A stretch of DNA of 46,891 nucleotides from Fibrobacteria bacterium (GCA_021155885.1 JAJNBB010000013.1:1-46891); one strand, 5' to 3'; counted from the stretch's first letter, positions 7,996 to 16,778 are shown. Notes: generated by a model from the sequence alone, not told the origin. Numbers and translations: made by a program.

Positions 7996-9414
7996 TTACG
8001 ATTTCAATTTCCCCAGGATCGTGTCGACGCTCTTGCGGAAGCTGTCGTCCTTGTCCATCGCCTTTTCGATCGTCTTGATGGCGTGCACCACCGTGCTGTG
8101 GTCGCGGCCGCCGAAGCGCTGGCCGATCGACTTGAGGGACGAGGCCGTGAGCTCCTTGACGAGGAACATGGCCAGCTGCCGCGCCTGCGCGACTTCCTTG
8201 GTGCCGCGCCCCTGCTCCAGGATCTTGTCCACCTCGACGACGAAATAATCGGCCACCATGGTGGTGATGTCCTCGGCCGTCACGCGCCTCTCGGGGCGCT
8301 GCGACCCGGTGCGGCGCACGATTTCCTCGGCCAGCTCGAGCGTGATGTCGGCGTGCTTGATCGAGGCCTGCAGGAGGAGCTGCCGGATCGCGCCCTCCAA
8401 AATGCGGATATTCGAATCGATGGCCTCGGCCAGGTAGGAGATCACTTCCTCCGAGATGTCGAGGTTGAGCGCCTGCGCCTTGCGGCGCAGGATGGCCTCG
8501 CGCGTCTCGCGGTCGGGCAGCTGGATGTCGACGAAGAGACCCCACTGAAAGCGGCTGACGAGCCGGTCCTGCAGGCCCTGGAGCTCGCCCGGGGGGGCGT
8601 CGCTGGTGAGCACGATCTGCTTTTGGCTCTGGTGCAAAAAGTTGAAGACGTGAAAGAACTCCTCCTGCGTGCGGTCCTTGCCGCTCAGGAACTGGACGTC
8701 GTCCATGAGCAAAACGTCCACCTCGTAGCGGTAGAACGCCGACATCTCGTTGATGCGGTTGTGCTGGATCGACTCCACGAATTCGCGGAAGAAGGCCTCG
8801 GAGGTGACGTAGCGGATTTTCTTGCCGGGGACTTCGCGGCGGATATGGTTGCCGATGGCCTGCAAAAGGTGGGTCTTGCCCAGGCCCACGCCGCCGTAAA
8901 TCAGCAGGGGGTTGAACCGGGTGCCGCCCGGCTCCTTGGCCACCGCCAGGGAGGCTGAATAGGCGAATTGCGAGTTATTGCCGACCACGAACTCCTCGAA
9001 GGTGTAGTTCGGGTTCAGGTCGATGGCCGGGAGGCTGCTGAAGGGCACCGCCGGGGCGTGGTTCAGGGGGCCCTGCGGGACGGACTGGCGCCGGAACTGG
9101 GCCCGCAGGCGGCGGCCGGTGGTCTCATGGAAGCAATGCTCCACCAAGCCGGCGTAGACCCGGGCGAGATGGTCCACGTCCAGGGGATCGGGGACGCCGA
9201 GCACCAGGGAATTATCCCCCACCTCCTGCACCCGCAGGGGCAGGATCCATTGGGTGAACACGTCGGCCGAAACCTTGTCGCGGATGCAATCCTGGCAGGA
9301 CTTCCACTGGCCCGACCAGCTGACCGAGGACAACGCGGGCTCGCGCGCGCCGTCCCGCGCGCTTTCCTTCGAAAAAAGCGCGGTTTCCGGGGCTGTCGGT
9401 TCGGTCGGGCTCAC
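7996..9414 (-). CDS. dnaA: Chromosomal replication initiator DnaA
   Basis: A 472-residue DnaA that binds DnaA boxes at the origin and opens DNA with ATP. Domain I is about 33-115 (WKSCQDCIRDKVSADVFTQW) and a variable linker follows. The AAA+ core has Walker A GGVGLGKT at 174-181 and Walker B LLMDD near 234-238. The C-terminal DnaA-box-binding domain contains FGGRDHSTVVHAI. The start is GTG, chosen because AAAGG lies six bases upstream and the next family-like starts are inside domain I. Neighbours are unusual: dnaN, recF and gyrB are absent, and no clear DnaA-box cluster is seen in either flank. A short G/C hairpin (9434-9451) lies in the leader. Confidence 0.97.
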   Translation of the reverse strand: MSPTEPTAPETALFSKESARDGAREPALSSVSWSGQWKSCQDCIRDKVSADVFTQWILPLRVQEVGDNSLVLGVPDPLDVDHLARVYAGLVEHCFHETTGRRLRAQFRRQSVPQGPLNHAPAVPFSSLPAIDLNPNYTFEEFVVGNNSQFAYSASLAVAKEPGGTRFNPLLIYGGVGLGKTHLLQAIGNHIRREVPGKKIRYVTSEAFFREFVESIQHNRINEMSAFYRYEVDVLLMDDVQFLSGKDRTQEEFFHVFNFLHQSQKQIVLTSDAPPGELQGLQDRLVSRFQWGLFVDIQLPDRETREAILRRKAQALNLDISEEVISYLAEAIDSNIRILEGAIRQLLLQASIKHADITLELAEEIVRRTGSQRPERRVTAEDITTMVADYFVVEVDKILEQGRGTKEVAQARQLAMFLVKELTASSLKSIGQRFGGRDHSTVVHAIKTIEKAMDKDDSFRKSVDTILGKLKS

Positions 9415-9545
9415 GCGCGCCTTTCACTTTCCAGGGGGAAGCCCGTCCCCCTCAGGAAGAGGAAGGGGGGCCGGGGAGGAATGATACAAATCCGATCCGG
9501 GGGCCTTCCGGGCCTTTCCCGCCCTTTCCTTAAAGGCTAAAAGCG

Positions 9546-9573
9546 AGTATAAGAATTTTACCTTTGCCGTCCA
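9546..9573 (-). promoter_or_regulatory. Candidate dnaA promoter
   Basis: On the minus strand TGGACG, a 16-base spacer and TATACT form a plausible sigma70-type promoter about 130 bases upstream of the dnaA GTG. A TATAAG on the plus strand (9548-9553) overlaps it and could serve the divergent gene at 9635. The rest of 9415-9634 shows no gene. Confidence 0.35.
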
Positions 9574-9634
9574 CCCTCCCGCCCGGGAACGCCCGTCCAA
9601 ACCAAGGAACGACGAGATCTCATGTTGGTTCACG

Positions 9635-10216
9635 ATGCCGGATAATCTTTCCACGGCCCAAGCGGTCTATGCGACCTACTGGCTCGCGGGCGGCCTCGCG
9701 GCCGTTCTCGGCCTCCAGTTTGTCTGGATCCATTTCGTCGCCTACCCGGCGCGCTTCGAGCGCATGCTGCGCAAGGGCCGCACGTGGGTCTACATCCCCC
9801 AGCGCTGGAAGGGATTTTACAAGGTCCAGGTGCTGTTCGTTTCCCGCCTGCTGGTCATCGGGGCAACGCTCCTCGCCGTTTTCCTGATGGTCCAATACAC
9901 CGACAACCGCAAGCCCCTGTGGGTCGCGGCCTACGCCGTCGCGGCCTACGTCGCCGCCGCCTGGGCGGGAGCGGCCTGGAGCAGCCTGCGCTACCGCCAG
10001 CAGGAGGACGCCTACTTTTTGCAGCTCGACGAATTGCGGGCCAAGTTCGACCTCGAGAACAAGGATTACAGCGACGCGCAGCTGCGCAACCTCTCGGCCT
10101 ACCAGCACCAGCAGAAACTGCACCGGGCCGACGAGGAAGGGAAGCTGCTGGCCGTGATCCGCGACGAGGCCCGCCGGTTCCGCCGCGCGAAGCCCGCCGC
10201 CCTTCCCGAGGCCTGA
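9635..10216 (+). CDS. Membrane protein of unknown function (193 aa)
   Basis: Three probable transmembrane helices (about 11-34, 66-87 and 95-116) are followed by a charged cytoplasmic-type C-terminal region of ~75 residues rich in Glu, Arg and Gln (LDELRAKFDLENKDYSDAQL...). A basic loop PARFERMLRKGRTWVYIPQRWKGFYK joins helices 1 and 2. I do not recognise a family. It is transcribed divergently from dnaA and ends three bases before the squalene-synthase-like gene, so the two probably share a message and may both act at the membrane. No good Shine-Dalgarno is visible before the ATG. Confidence 0.75.
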   Translation: MPDNLSTAQAVYATYWLAGGLAAVLGLQFVWIHFVAYPARFERMLRKGRTWVYIPQRWKGFYKVQVLFVSRLLVIGATLLAVFLMVQYTDNRKPLWVAAYAVAAYVAAAWAGAAWSSLRYRQQEDAYFLQLDELRAKFDLENKDYSDAQLRNLSAYQHQQKLHRADEEGKLLAVIRDEARRFRRAKPAALPEA

Positions 10217-10219
10217 TCC

Positions 10220-11287
10220 ATGCCCCCGCGCGGGAATCTTCCCGAGGATCGGCTGTGGAAACGACGCCTGGCGGAAGGCCCCTTGAGCGCCGCCGAGACG
10301 CGCGCCTTCGCCGCCTTCGCCCTGAACCGGGTCTCGCGCACCTTCGCCCTGAACATCCGCGTTTTGCCCGGGCCCTTGCGCGCCCAGGTGCTCCACGCCT
10401 ACCTCTATTGCCGCATGGCAGACACCCTCGAAGACGACGCCACCCTGCCGGCCGGCGACAAAATCCCCCTGCTGCGCGCCTTCGCCTCCCTTTTCCGGAC
10501 GGACCTTCCCGAAGACGAGGCCCGGGCGGCCTTCGACGCCTTTCCCGGCCTTCTGCCCCCAAGCTGGAGGGGTTCGGAAGACTGGGAAAAAATTTTGCTG
10601 GAGCGGGCGCCGGTCGTCCTCCGGGCCTTCCTGGCATTTCCCGCGCCCGCGCGCGCCGCCATCGCCCGCTGCGTGACCGAAATGTGCGGCGGCATGGCCG
10701 ACTTCGCGCGGCGGCGCGAGGAGCGCTCCGCGACGGGACGCCCCCTGATCGAAACCTTGGCCGAGCTGGACGAGTACTGCTACTACGTGGCCGGCACGGT
10801 GGGCGTGATGCTGTGCGACCTCTTCATCGCCCACGCGGACATTCCCCCGGAGCGCGCCGCGAGATTGCGCGCCCTGTGCGTTTCCTTCGGCCTGGGCCTG
10901 CAGCTGACCAACATCCTCAAGGACGTGCGCGACGATGGCGAGCGCGGGGTCTCGTGGCTGCCGCCGGGACATGCCTACGCCGGGATCCTGGCCAAGGCGC
11001 GCGGCCACCTCGAGGAGGCGCTGGAGTACACGCTCCTCATTCCGCGGCGGCAGCGCCGCTTGCGCCTGTTCTGTCTATGGCCCCTGTTCATGGCGGCGGA
11101 AACGCTCGCCCTGCTCGATTCACAAAGGGCGAGCCCCGCGGACGCGCCCGTCGCCCGCGTCAAGATCTCCCGCGTCCGCGTCGCGCGCATCCTGCTGCGC
11201 ACCCGGCTGCTGTACTTCTCCAACACCTGGCTGCGCGCGGAATTCCGCCGCCACCTTGCCCTTCCCCCTCCCACCGGATACCTTTAA
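10220..11287 (+). CDS. Squalene/phytoene synthase family protein, squalene-synthase-like
   Basis: A 355-residue trans-isoprenyl diphosphate synthase that would join two prenyl diphosphates head to head. The first Asp-rich motif is RMADTLEDD (68-73), closer to the squalene synthase form (DTLEDD) than to the DXXXD of phytoene synthases. The YCYYVAGTVGVML segment (186-198) is also squalene-synthase-like, and the second motif is NILKDVRDD (231-239). Both magnesium-binding motifs are intact. The C-terminus has no obvious membrane anchor. The product is therefore more likely squalene, or a C30 precursor, than phytoene, but no hopene cyclase or carotenoid gene is nearby to decide. It is followed three bases later by lspA. 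Confidence 0.85.
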   Translation: MPPRGNLPEDRLWKRRLAEGPLSAAETRAFAAFALNRVSRTFALNIRVLPGPLRAQVLHAYLYCRMADTLEDDATLPAGDKIPLLRAFASLFRTDLPEDEARAAFDAFPGLLPPSWRGSEDWEKILLERAPVVLRAFLAFPAPARAAIARCVTEMCGGMADFARRREERSATGRPLIETLAELDEYCYYVAGTVGVMLCDLFIAHADIPPERAARLRALCVSFGLGLQLTNILKDVRDDGERGVSWLPPGHAYAGILAKARGHLEEALEYTLLIPRRQRRLRLFCLWPLFMAAETLALLDSQRASPADAPVARVKISRVRVARILLRTRLLYFSNTWLRAEFRRHLALPPPTGYL

Positions 11288-11290
11288 AAC

Positions 11291-11887
11291 ATGAGCCCAA
11301 CCCCCCGCCGCCCCCTTCTTCACCCCTGGGGGCCCGCCTCCACCCTCGGGTGGCACGCCGGCATCTTCGTCCTCGTGGTGCTCTTCGACCAGCTCACCAA
11401 ATACTGGGCGAGGCTCGCCTACTCCCTTCCGAACGGCGAGCCCGACTACTTCCTCTCCACCCCGGTGATCGGCGAATGGCTGCAGTTCCGCCTGGTCTAT
11501 AACTACGGCGCGGCCTTCGGGACCCGCCCCCAGGGCATCCTTCCCTTCCTGCATCCCACCTTGTTCTTCTTCTTGTTTTCACTGGCGGCGATCGCCCTGC
11601 TTTCCTTTTACTACAACCGCCTGGGACCCGCGGAGAAGACCGCGCGCCTCGGCGTACTGTTCATCCTGGCGGGCGCGATCGGCAACCTGATCGACCGCAT
11701 GACCCTGCACAAGGTCACCGATTTCATCGACGCGGGCATCCCGGGGTTCTCGCCGCGCTGGCCGGTGTTCAACGTCGCCGACAGCAGCGTGTTCATCGGC
11801 ATCGTGCTGCTGATCCTCCCCTCGTTCTTCGGAAGCCCCGCGCCGAAGCCCGGATCCGGGGGCGCCGACGCGCCGCAAGTCCCGTGA
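11291..11887 (+). CDS. lspA: Lipoprotein signal peptidase LspA, copy 1
   Basis: Signal peptidase II is an inner-membrane aspartyl protease that removes signal peptides from lipoproteins after Cys modification. This 198-residue protein has an N-terminal helix with FDQLTKYWA, the segment VYNYGAAFG, the first catalytic motif AGAIGNLIDRM (Asp135) and the second PVFNVADSS (Asp164), all canonical. The Pro/Gly-rich C-terminal tail is slightly longer than usual. Its stop overlaps the GTG start of a second lspA. Several lipoprotein signals in this window (globin, HExxH protein, 36610 protein) give the enzyme clear substrates. Confidence 0.93.
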   Translation: MSPTPRRPLLHPWGPASTLGWHAGIFVLVVLFDQLTKYWARLAYSLPNGEPDYFLSTPVIGEWLQFRLVYNYGAAFGTRPQGILPFLHPTLFFFLFSLAAIALLSFYYNRLGPAEKTARLGVLFILAGAIGNLIDRMTLHKVTDFIDAGIPGFSPRWPVFNVADSSVFIGIVLLILPSFFGSPAPKPGSGGADAPQVP

Positions 11888-12450
11888 AGCCTTTCGCCTC
11901 AACCCTGCGCCTGCACGCGGCGGTGCTCGCCGCCGTGGTTTTCTTCGACCAGATCACCAAGCAGTGGGCGCGCGCGCGCTTCACGGGCCAAGGCGGGCAG
12001 CCCGACTACGACGCCCACATCGCCGTGCTCGGGGACTGGCTCCACCTCCGGCTCGTGTACAACTACGGCGCCTCGTTCGGCATGCGGCCCCAGGAAATCC
12101 TTCCCTTCCTGCATCCCGTGGCGTTCTTCGCCCTGATCACGTTGGCGGCCATCGTCCTGCTGCTGCTCTACTACCGCAAGCTGGAGCCCCGAGACAAGGC
12201 GGGCCGGCTCGCCATCGTCCTCGTCCTTTCCGGGGCCATCGGCAACAACCTCATCGACCGTCCGATTTTCCACAAGGTCACCGACTTCATCGATGTCGGC
12301 ATGCCCGGCGTGCACCCGCGTTTTCCGGTGTTCAACGTAGCCGACGCCGCCGTGACGACCGGCATCCTCCTGCTGTTCCTGGCTCCGCTCTTCCTGCGCA
12401 AAAAAAACCCAGCCGCCCCCGCGCGCGAGGAGACATCCGATGCCGTCTAA
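11884..12450 (+). CDS. lspA: Lipoprotein signal peptidase LspA, copy 2 with altered catalytic motif
   Basis: A 188-residue paralogue of the preceding gene, starting with GTG inside its stop (GTGA), so translationally coupled. Similarity spans the whole length (FFDQITKQWARAR, VYNYGASFG, HKVTDFIDVGMPG), indicating tandem duplication. The first catalytic motif reads SGAIGNNLIDRP: one extra Asn compared with the usual GNLIDR. The second motif FNVADAA is normal, and both Asp (125, 154) keep the 29-residue spacing of copy 1. The insertion shifts the helix register before the catalytic Asp; the protein could have altered specificity or reduced activity. It overlaps the pseudouridine synthase gene by 11 bases. 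Confidence 0.88.
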   Translation: MKPFASTLRLHAAVLAAVVFFDQITKQWARARFTGQGGQPDYDAHIAVLGDWLHLRLVYNYGASFGMRPQEILPFLHPVAFFALITLAAIVLLLLYYRKLEPRDKAGRLAIVLVLSGAIGNNLIDRPIFHKVTDFIDVGMPGVHPRFPVFNVADAAVTTGILLLFLAPLFLRKKNPAAPAREETSDAV

Positions 12451-13549
12451 AGCCAAGCCTGTCGCGAAGTCCCAAGCGAAGTCCAACACCAAGCCCAAGG
12501 TCAAGGCAAAGCCTGCTTCCCCCGCTGCGGCTAAAACGGCCAAGCCGAAACCCAAGCCCGTTCCCAAAGCCCCGGAAATGCTCGCCTTCCGCGTTGCGAC
12601 TTCCGGGGCGCGCCTCGACCGCTTTATCGGCGAACATCTGGAGAACGCCTCGCGTACCCGCGTTCAGAAATGGATCGAGGAAGGCAAGGTCCAGGTCAAC
12701 GGCAACGCCGTCCGCAAAAGCCACGTGCTCGAAGAAGGCGAACAGGTGACCGTGGAACTTCCCCGCGAGGAAGACGCCAGCCATCTCGAAGGCGAGGACA
12801 TTCCCCTCGACATCGTCTACGAGGACGAGTACCTGGCGGTCGTGAACAAGCCCAAGGGCCTCGTCACGCATCCCGGCCACGGCGTCCCGGGCGGCACGCT
12901 CGCGAACGCGCTGGTCCATTACTTCGGGAACCTATCCGACTTCGGCGGATCCGACCGTCCCGGCATCGTCCACCGCCTCGACCGCGACACCTCGGGCCTG
13001 CTGGTGGTCGCGCGCGACAACGCCACCCACGCCGCGCTCTCCAAGCAACTGGCCGACCGCGATATCCACCGCACCTATCAGGCCATCTGCTGGCGCGAGA
13101 TCGATCCCGAGGGCACTTTCGACCTGCCCCTGGGCCGCAGCATCAACGACCCCACCCGCCGCAGCGTGCGCCCCGACGGCAAAACCGCCGTCACGCACTT
13201 TCGGACGCTCGACTGGTTCCAGTTCGCCAGCCACGTCGAGGTCACCCTCGACACCGGGCGGACGCACCAGATCCGCGTGCACTTCTCCCACGCCGGCTTC
13301 CCGATCGCCGGGGACACGCTTTACGGAGGCGGGGAGCAAATGCTCAAGCGCACCGGGCCGCTGTTCCAGGGCCCCGCGGCGGGCCTGTTGAAGCGCCTGT
13401 CCTCGCAGGCCCTGCACGCCGTGAAGCTGGAGTTCAGGCATCCCGTCACGGGCAAGAAGGTGGCGTTCAAGTCGCCGCTGCCGGAGGAGTTCAAGAAGGC
13501 ATTGGCCCATCTCAAGCCCTTCAAGAGGGAGAGGGATCCGGAAGAGTAA
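12440..13549 (+). CDS. rluD: RluA/RluD-family 23S rRNA pseudouridine synthase
   Basis: This 369-residue enzyme isomerises uridines in RNA. An S4 RNA-binding domain (about 55-110, RLDRFIGEHLENASRTRVQKWIEEG) precedes the catalytic domain, with catalytic Asp181 in GIVHRLDRDTSGLLVVA and the family's GRTHQIRVHF motif. S4 plus this motif set fits RluD, which modifies helix 69 of 23S rRNA. The first ~45 residues are a Lys/Pro/Ala tail with no domain, probably disordered and RNA-binding. The gene overlaps the second lspA by 11 bases; lspA-rluD pairing is common in bacteria. A heptamer repeat element follows the stop. Confidence 0.92.
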   Translation: MPSKAKPVAKSQAKSNTKPKVKAKPASPAAAKTAKPKPKPVPKAPEMLAFRVATSGARLDRFIGEHLENASRTRVQKWIEEGKVQVNGNAVRKSHVLEEGEQVTVELPREEDASHLEGEDIPLDIVYEDEYLAVVNKPKGLVTHPGHGVPGGTLANALVHYFGNLSDFGGSDRPGIVHRLDRDTSGLLVVARDNATHAALSKQLADRDIHRTYQAICWREIDPEGTFDLPLGRSINDPTRRSVRPDGKTAVTHFRTLDWFQFASHVEVTLDTGRTHQIRVHFSHAGFPIAGDTLYGGGEQMLKRTGPLFQGPAAGLLKRLSSQALHAVKLEFRHPVTGKKVAFKSPLPEEFKKALAHLKPFKRERDPEE

Positions 13550-13554
13550 AAGAA

Positions 13555-13642
13555 GTTGTTGGTTGTTAGTTGTTGGTTATTGGACGTAAGAAAATATCCT
13601 TGCGTTTTCGTTCACTAACAACCAACAACCAAGTACCAACAA
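13555..13642. repeat. Inverted pair of 7-nt tandem repeats
   Basis: Left arm (13555-13582) is four heptamers GTTGTTG, GTTGTTA, GTTGTTG, GTTATTG. Right arm (13615-13642) is four heptamers of the complementary type, CTAACAA, CCAACAA, CCAAGTA, CCAACAA. Fifteen bases, 13555-13569 and 13615-13629, are exact complements, so the transcript could fold into a long hairpin around the 32-base spacer. It fills the gap between the pseudouridine synthase and methyltransferase genes. Confidence 0.85.
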
Positions 13643-13668
13643 CCCTAGCGACCTGGAAAACTATAGAC

Positions 13669-14577
13669 ATGAAGAAGCCCCTCGACTTCGACTTCACCCG
13701 CGCCCTGGCGCGCGGCCCCGTATCCTACGACGCCACCGTCGGCACCTGGTGGGACAACCAGTCCACCGACAAGCCGCACCAGCGCGCCTACCGGCACATC
13801 GCCGAGTGCGTGCGCGATTCCGTGAGGAAGAAGGGCGTCAAGTCCCCCTTGATCGTGGACTACGCTTGCGGCAGCGGGCACTTTCTGATCGAGCTCGCGA
13901 AGCTCCTGCCCGAGGCGCGCATCGTGGGGCTCGACGGTTCCAAAAAGATGCTGGCCCTCACGATGGAGCGCTGCGCGCGCAAGGACGTGAGCGCCGAGGC
14001 TATGCCCGCGGACCTCGCCTTCGCGTCCGCCGGGCCCCAGGTGCGCCTCGTGCAGACCAAGCTCCCCAACTTCAAGATCCCGCAGGGAAAGGCCGATGCG
14101 GTCGCCTTCGTGTTCCCCAACATCGCCCCCGCCCCTTCGGACCAGGGCCTGTTCGACCGCAACGGGTACCTCAACCGCGCCGATAGCGCGGTGGGCCAAA
14201 TGCTGGCGCGCTTCCGCGAAATGGATCCCGAGGACGAGGTCACGAAGGAAAAGCCCGAGTTCCTGTTCGACGGGTTCATGACCGAGCGCGTACTCTCGCG
14301 CAACATCCGCGGTTTCCTGAAAAAGGGCGGCCTTTGGTTCAAGGTCGACTACGCCAACGCCCCGCGCGCCGAGCTCTCGCAGCTTTCGCAGTGGCGCAGC
14401 CTGTTTTCGGAATGCGCCCTGGGGGAGGCGATCAAGGAGAAAAAGGCGGAACAGCTCTTCGCCTTGCGTGGCAACGACTTCCGCCGGTCCTCGGTCATTC
14501 TGGACGTTTACCACCAGACCAAGGACGAGAGCGACAAGACCGGCGGGTATTTCGTCACCGAATTCGAGGCGGTTTAA
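13669..14577 (+). CDS. Class I SAM-dependent methyltransferase
   Basis: A 302-residue protein with a Rossmann-type methyltransferase core. Motif I is LIVDYACGSGHFLIELAK (about 62-79), followed by the acidic ribose-binding strand IVGLDGSKKML. A later segment KADAVAFVFPNIAPAPSD matches motif-IV-like strand 4. The ~55-residue N-terminal region (VSYDATVGTWWDNQSTDK) and the long C-terminal part are not distinctive, so the substrate is unknown. The ATG at 13669 starts just after the repeat element and gives a complete domain; a longer start would run through the repeats and is rejected. No ribosome site is obvious. Confidence 0.8.
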   Translation: MKKPLDFDFTRALARGPVSYDATVGTWWDNQSTDKPHQRAYRHIAECVRDSVRKKGVKSPLIVDYACGSGHFLIELAKLLPEARIVGLDGSKKMLALTMERCARKDVSAEAMPADLAFASAGPQVRLVQTKLPNFKIPQGKADAVAFVFPNIAPAPSDQGLFDRNGYLNRADSAVGQMLARFREMDPEDEVTKEKPEFLFDGFMTERVLSRNIRGFLKKGGLWFKVDYANAPRAELSQLSQWRSLFSECALGEAIKEKKAEQLFALRGNDFRRSSVILDVYHQTKDESDKTGGYFVTEFEAV

Positions 14578-14705
14578 ACCCCGAGCCCGTGCGCGACGGC
14601 CTATTCTGGTCGTTTAAGCCCGTGTTCGAATTTTCAAACGGTTTTCGCCTCGGACCACGCTTGAATCAGCAACCCGGCTGTAGATTTCATCGTCCGGGAG
14701 GCCTT

Positions 14706-16778
14706 GTGTACGGGACAACCTCAGCAAAATCCTTGTCGCTTCTGTTCGCGGCGGCATACGCCGGTTTCGCGGCCGCGCCTACGGCCACCTACCATAGGCC
14801 GGACACCGTTTATGCGATCGGAACGCCTATCCACCCGGATACCCCCGCCGTCGTCGGGAGCGTCGCGATCTTCGAGGTGACGCCGCCGCTCCCGGCCGGG
14901 CTCATCCTCAACGCGGCCAACGGCATCCTCTCCGGAACGCCCACCGCTATTTCCGCGCCGGCGGACTATCGCGTCAAGGTCGCCAGCCTTTTCGACTCTT
15001 CCTTCGTCACCTTGCGCATCGGGGTCTCCGCGCTTCCCGCTCCCGCGGGTTTGCAGTACGACATCGCGGCCGCCTATTATGTGGGAACCTCGCTTTCGCC
15101 GCGCTCCCCGGCGGTGACGGGATCCGCCCTCTCCTACTCCGTGCAGCCGGCCCTGCCTTCCGGAATTTCCCTGAACGCCACGAGCGGCGTGATTTCAGGA
15201 ACGCCGACCGTCGCCAGGGCGCTGACCCAGTATATCGTCACCGCGCAGAACGCGGGAGGCGCGGCGCGCGATACCTTCGCCTTCGCCGTCATGCAACCCG
15301 CCTGGGCCATCGTACTGAAGCCCGAGGACTATACGGGCGGCCCCCCCAGCATGACTTACAGCTTTTCTTCGCTTTGTTCCTTCGATGCCGCCAACGCCGC
15401 GTGGACGGGCGCGGGCGCATTCAGCCTGCCCGCCGCTGGCTATACCAGCGATGGAGGCGTCACCTGGACCACGCCGGTGACGGGCCGCTACGTGCTGGGA
15501 AAATGCTCGGTGAGCCCCCAAGGCGCGGGTTATGTCACCGGAACTTTTCAAGGCGGGCTAGACGCCCCGCTGGACCCCGTTTTGATGAAAACCGTCAATA
15601 TGGGCAAAACCTGGACGCAAGCTTCCCTGCCGATCGCCCTGAACCAGGTGCAATTCCTGGACGCGAACACCGGCTTTGGAGTGTCCGGGGACCGGCTCTA
15701 CAAAAGCCTCACGGCCGGCGTGAACTGGGATTCCCTCGCTTCGGGCCTGCCCAGCGGCTCGCTGCGCTTCCTTTCGGCCTCCGTGGGCTACGCCGTGGGC
15801 GCGAATGGCCGCATCGCCAGGACCACCAACGGGGGCTTCGCCTGGACCGACCTGCCGAGCGGGACCACGAAGCGCCTCAACGCCCTCTCCGCGGTGGGCA
15901 CCGATGTTGTCTACGCCGCGGGAGATTCGGGCGTCGTGGTGAAGACCACCAACGCCGGCGCATCGTGGAGCGTGCTTTCGACGGGCACCTCGCGCATGCT
16001 TACCGACGTCGCCTTCGCCGACGCGCAAACCGGCTATGTCGCGGGAACGAATGGGATCCTGCTGGGCACTCGCGATGGCGGAGCCAATTGGATCCCGCAG
16101 GAAACCGGGGGCAGAACCGAGACCTTCCTGGGGTTGAGCCTGCCGGCTCCGGGCTCCGCCTACGTGATGACTTCGACCGGCTACATCCTGAAATGCACGG
16201 GCACGTGTCCCTCCGCGGCCACTCCCCTGCCGCCCGCCGTCCCGTTTCCTGCTTCTCCCGCCCGGGATACCACCGGTCTCCCTCTTTCCCTGAATCTCGC
16301 CTGGAACGCTTCCATCAATGCCGATGCTTACCACGTGCAGGTAGCGGGCGACTCCGGCTTCACGGCGCTGCTGGTGAACGACTCGACCGTGACGGGCCTT
16401 ATGCGGGCGGTCGGGCCTTTGACCCACGACACGAAATACTACTGGAGGGTACGCGCCAAAAACAGCGTCGGCGCCAGCGCGTATTCGGAAACGCGGCGTT
16501 TCACCACGCTCCTAAGCACCGCCCTCGGCGCGGCGCGCGCGGGCTTGCAGACGGACGCGAAGGGGGCGACACTCCTGCGATTTACACTGGCCAGAAGAAC
16601 CCCGGTGCGGGTGCGGATTTATGACGCGCAGGGGATCCTGCTCGCGGAACCGCTGAACGGGATCCGCGACGCCGGGGCCTATACCTTGCCGCTAATGCTT
16701 GAAAATTTCAGGGGAAGCTACGCTTTACTGGAATTCAGGGCGGGGACCTATCACCGGACGCTCCGGATCGCCCCTTAG
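14706..16778 (+). CDS. Secreted modular protein: Ig-like, YCF48/BNR-like and fibronectin III domains
   Basis: A 690-residue exported protein. The GTG start has GGGAGG four bases upstream and opens a signal peptide (SLSLLFAAAYAGFAAA). Two putative Ig (He_PIG-type) units end in NGILSGTP (about 60-110) and SGVISGTP (about 145-195). Residues ~295-470 carry repeats like RTTNGGFAWTDLPSG and KTTNAGASWSVLS, typical of YCF48/BNR-like beta-propellers. A fibronectin III-like domain (about 510-600) has TKYYWRVRAKNSVGASAYSE. The last ~85 residues are a beta domain with VRVRIYDAQGILLAEPL, like the C-terminal tails of secreted FCB proteins. No catalytic motif is seen; an adhesive or structural surface role is most likely. 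Upstream frame extension lacks a signal peptide and is rejected. Confidence 0.82.
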   Translation: MYGTTSAKSLSLLFAAAYAGFAAAPTATYHRPDTVYAIGTPIHPDTPAVVGSVAIFEVTPPLPAGLILNAANGILSGTPTAISAPADYRVKVASLFDSSFVTLRIGVSALPAPAGLQYDIAAAYYVGTSLSPRSPAVTGSALSYSVQPALPSGISLNATSGVISGTPTVARALTQYIVTAQNAGGAARDTFAFAVMQPAWAIVLKPEDYTGGPPSMTYSFSSLCSFDAANAAWTGAGAFSLPAAGYTSDGGVTWTTPVTGRYVLGKCSVSPQGAGYVTGTFQGGLDAPLDPVLMKTVNMGKTWTQASLPIALNQVQFLDANTGFGVSGDRLYKSLTAGVNWDSLASGLPSGSLRFLSASVGYAVGANGRIARTTNGGFAWTDLPSGTTKRLNALSAVGTDVVYAAGDSGVVVKTTNAGASWSVLSTGTSRMLTDVAFADAQTGYVAGTNGILLGTRDGGANWIPQETGGRTETFLGLSLPAPGSAYVMTSTGYILKCTGTCPSAATPLPPAVPFPASPARDTTGLPLSLNLAWNASINADAYHVQVAGDSGFTALLVNDSTVTGLMRAVGPLTHDTKYYWRVRAKNSVGASAYSETRRFTTLLSTALGAARAGLQTDAKGATLLRFTLARRTPVRVRIYDAQGILLAEPLNGIRDAGAYTLPLMLENFRGSYALLEFRAGTYHRTLRIAP

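Noticed and set aside
5525-8958. Very long open frames overlapping ptsP and dnaA on the other strand or in another frame (769 and 1086 aa)
   Set aside because: They are by-products of high-GC codon use; their translations are Arg/Gly/Ala-rich with no domains, while ptsP and dnaA have all family motifs.
9415-9634. Replication origin between dnaA and the divergent membrane-protein gene
   Set aside because: No TTATCCACA-like boxes, AT-rich unwinding region or iterons could be found.
13555-13642. CRISPR array
   Set aside because: Units are only 7 bases with no spacers; it is a heptamer tandem repeat in inverted orientation.
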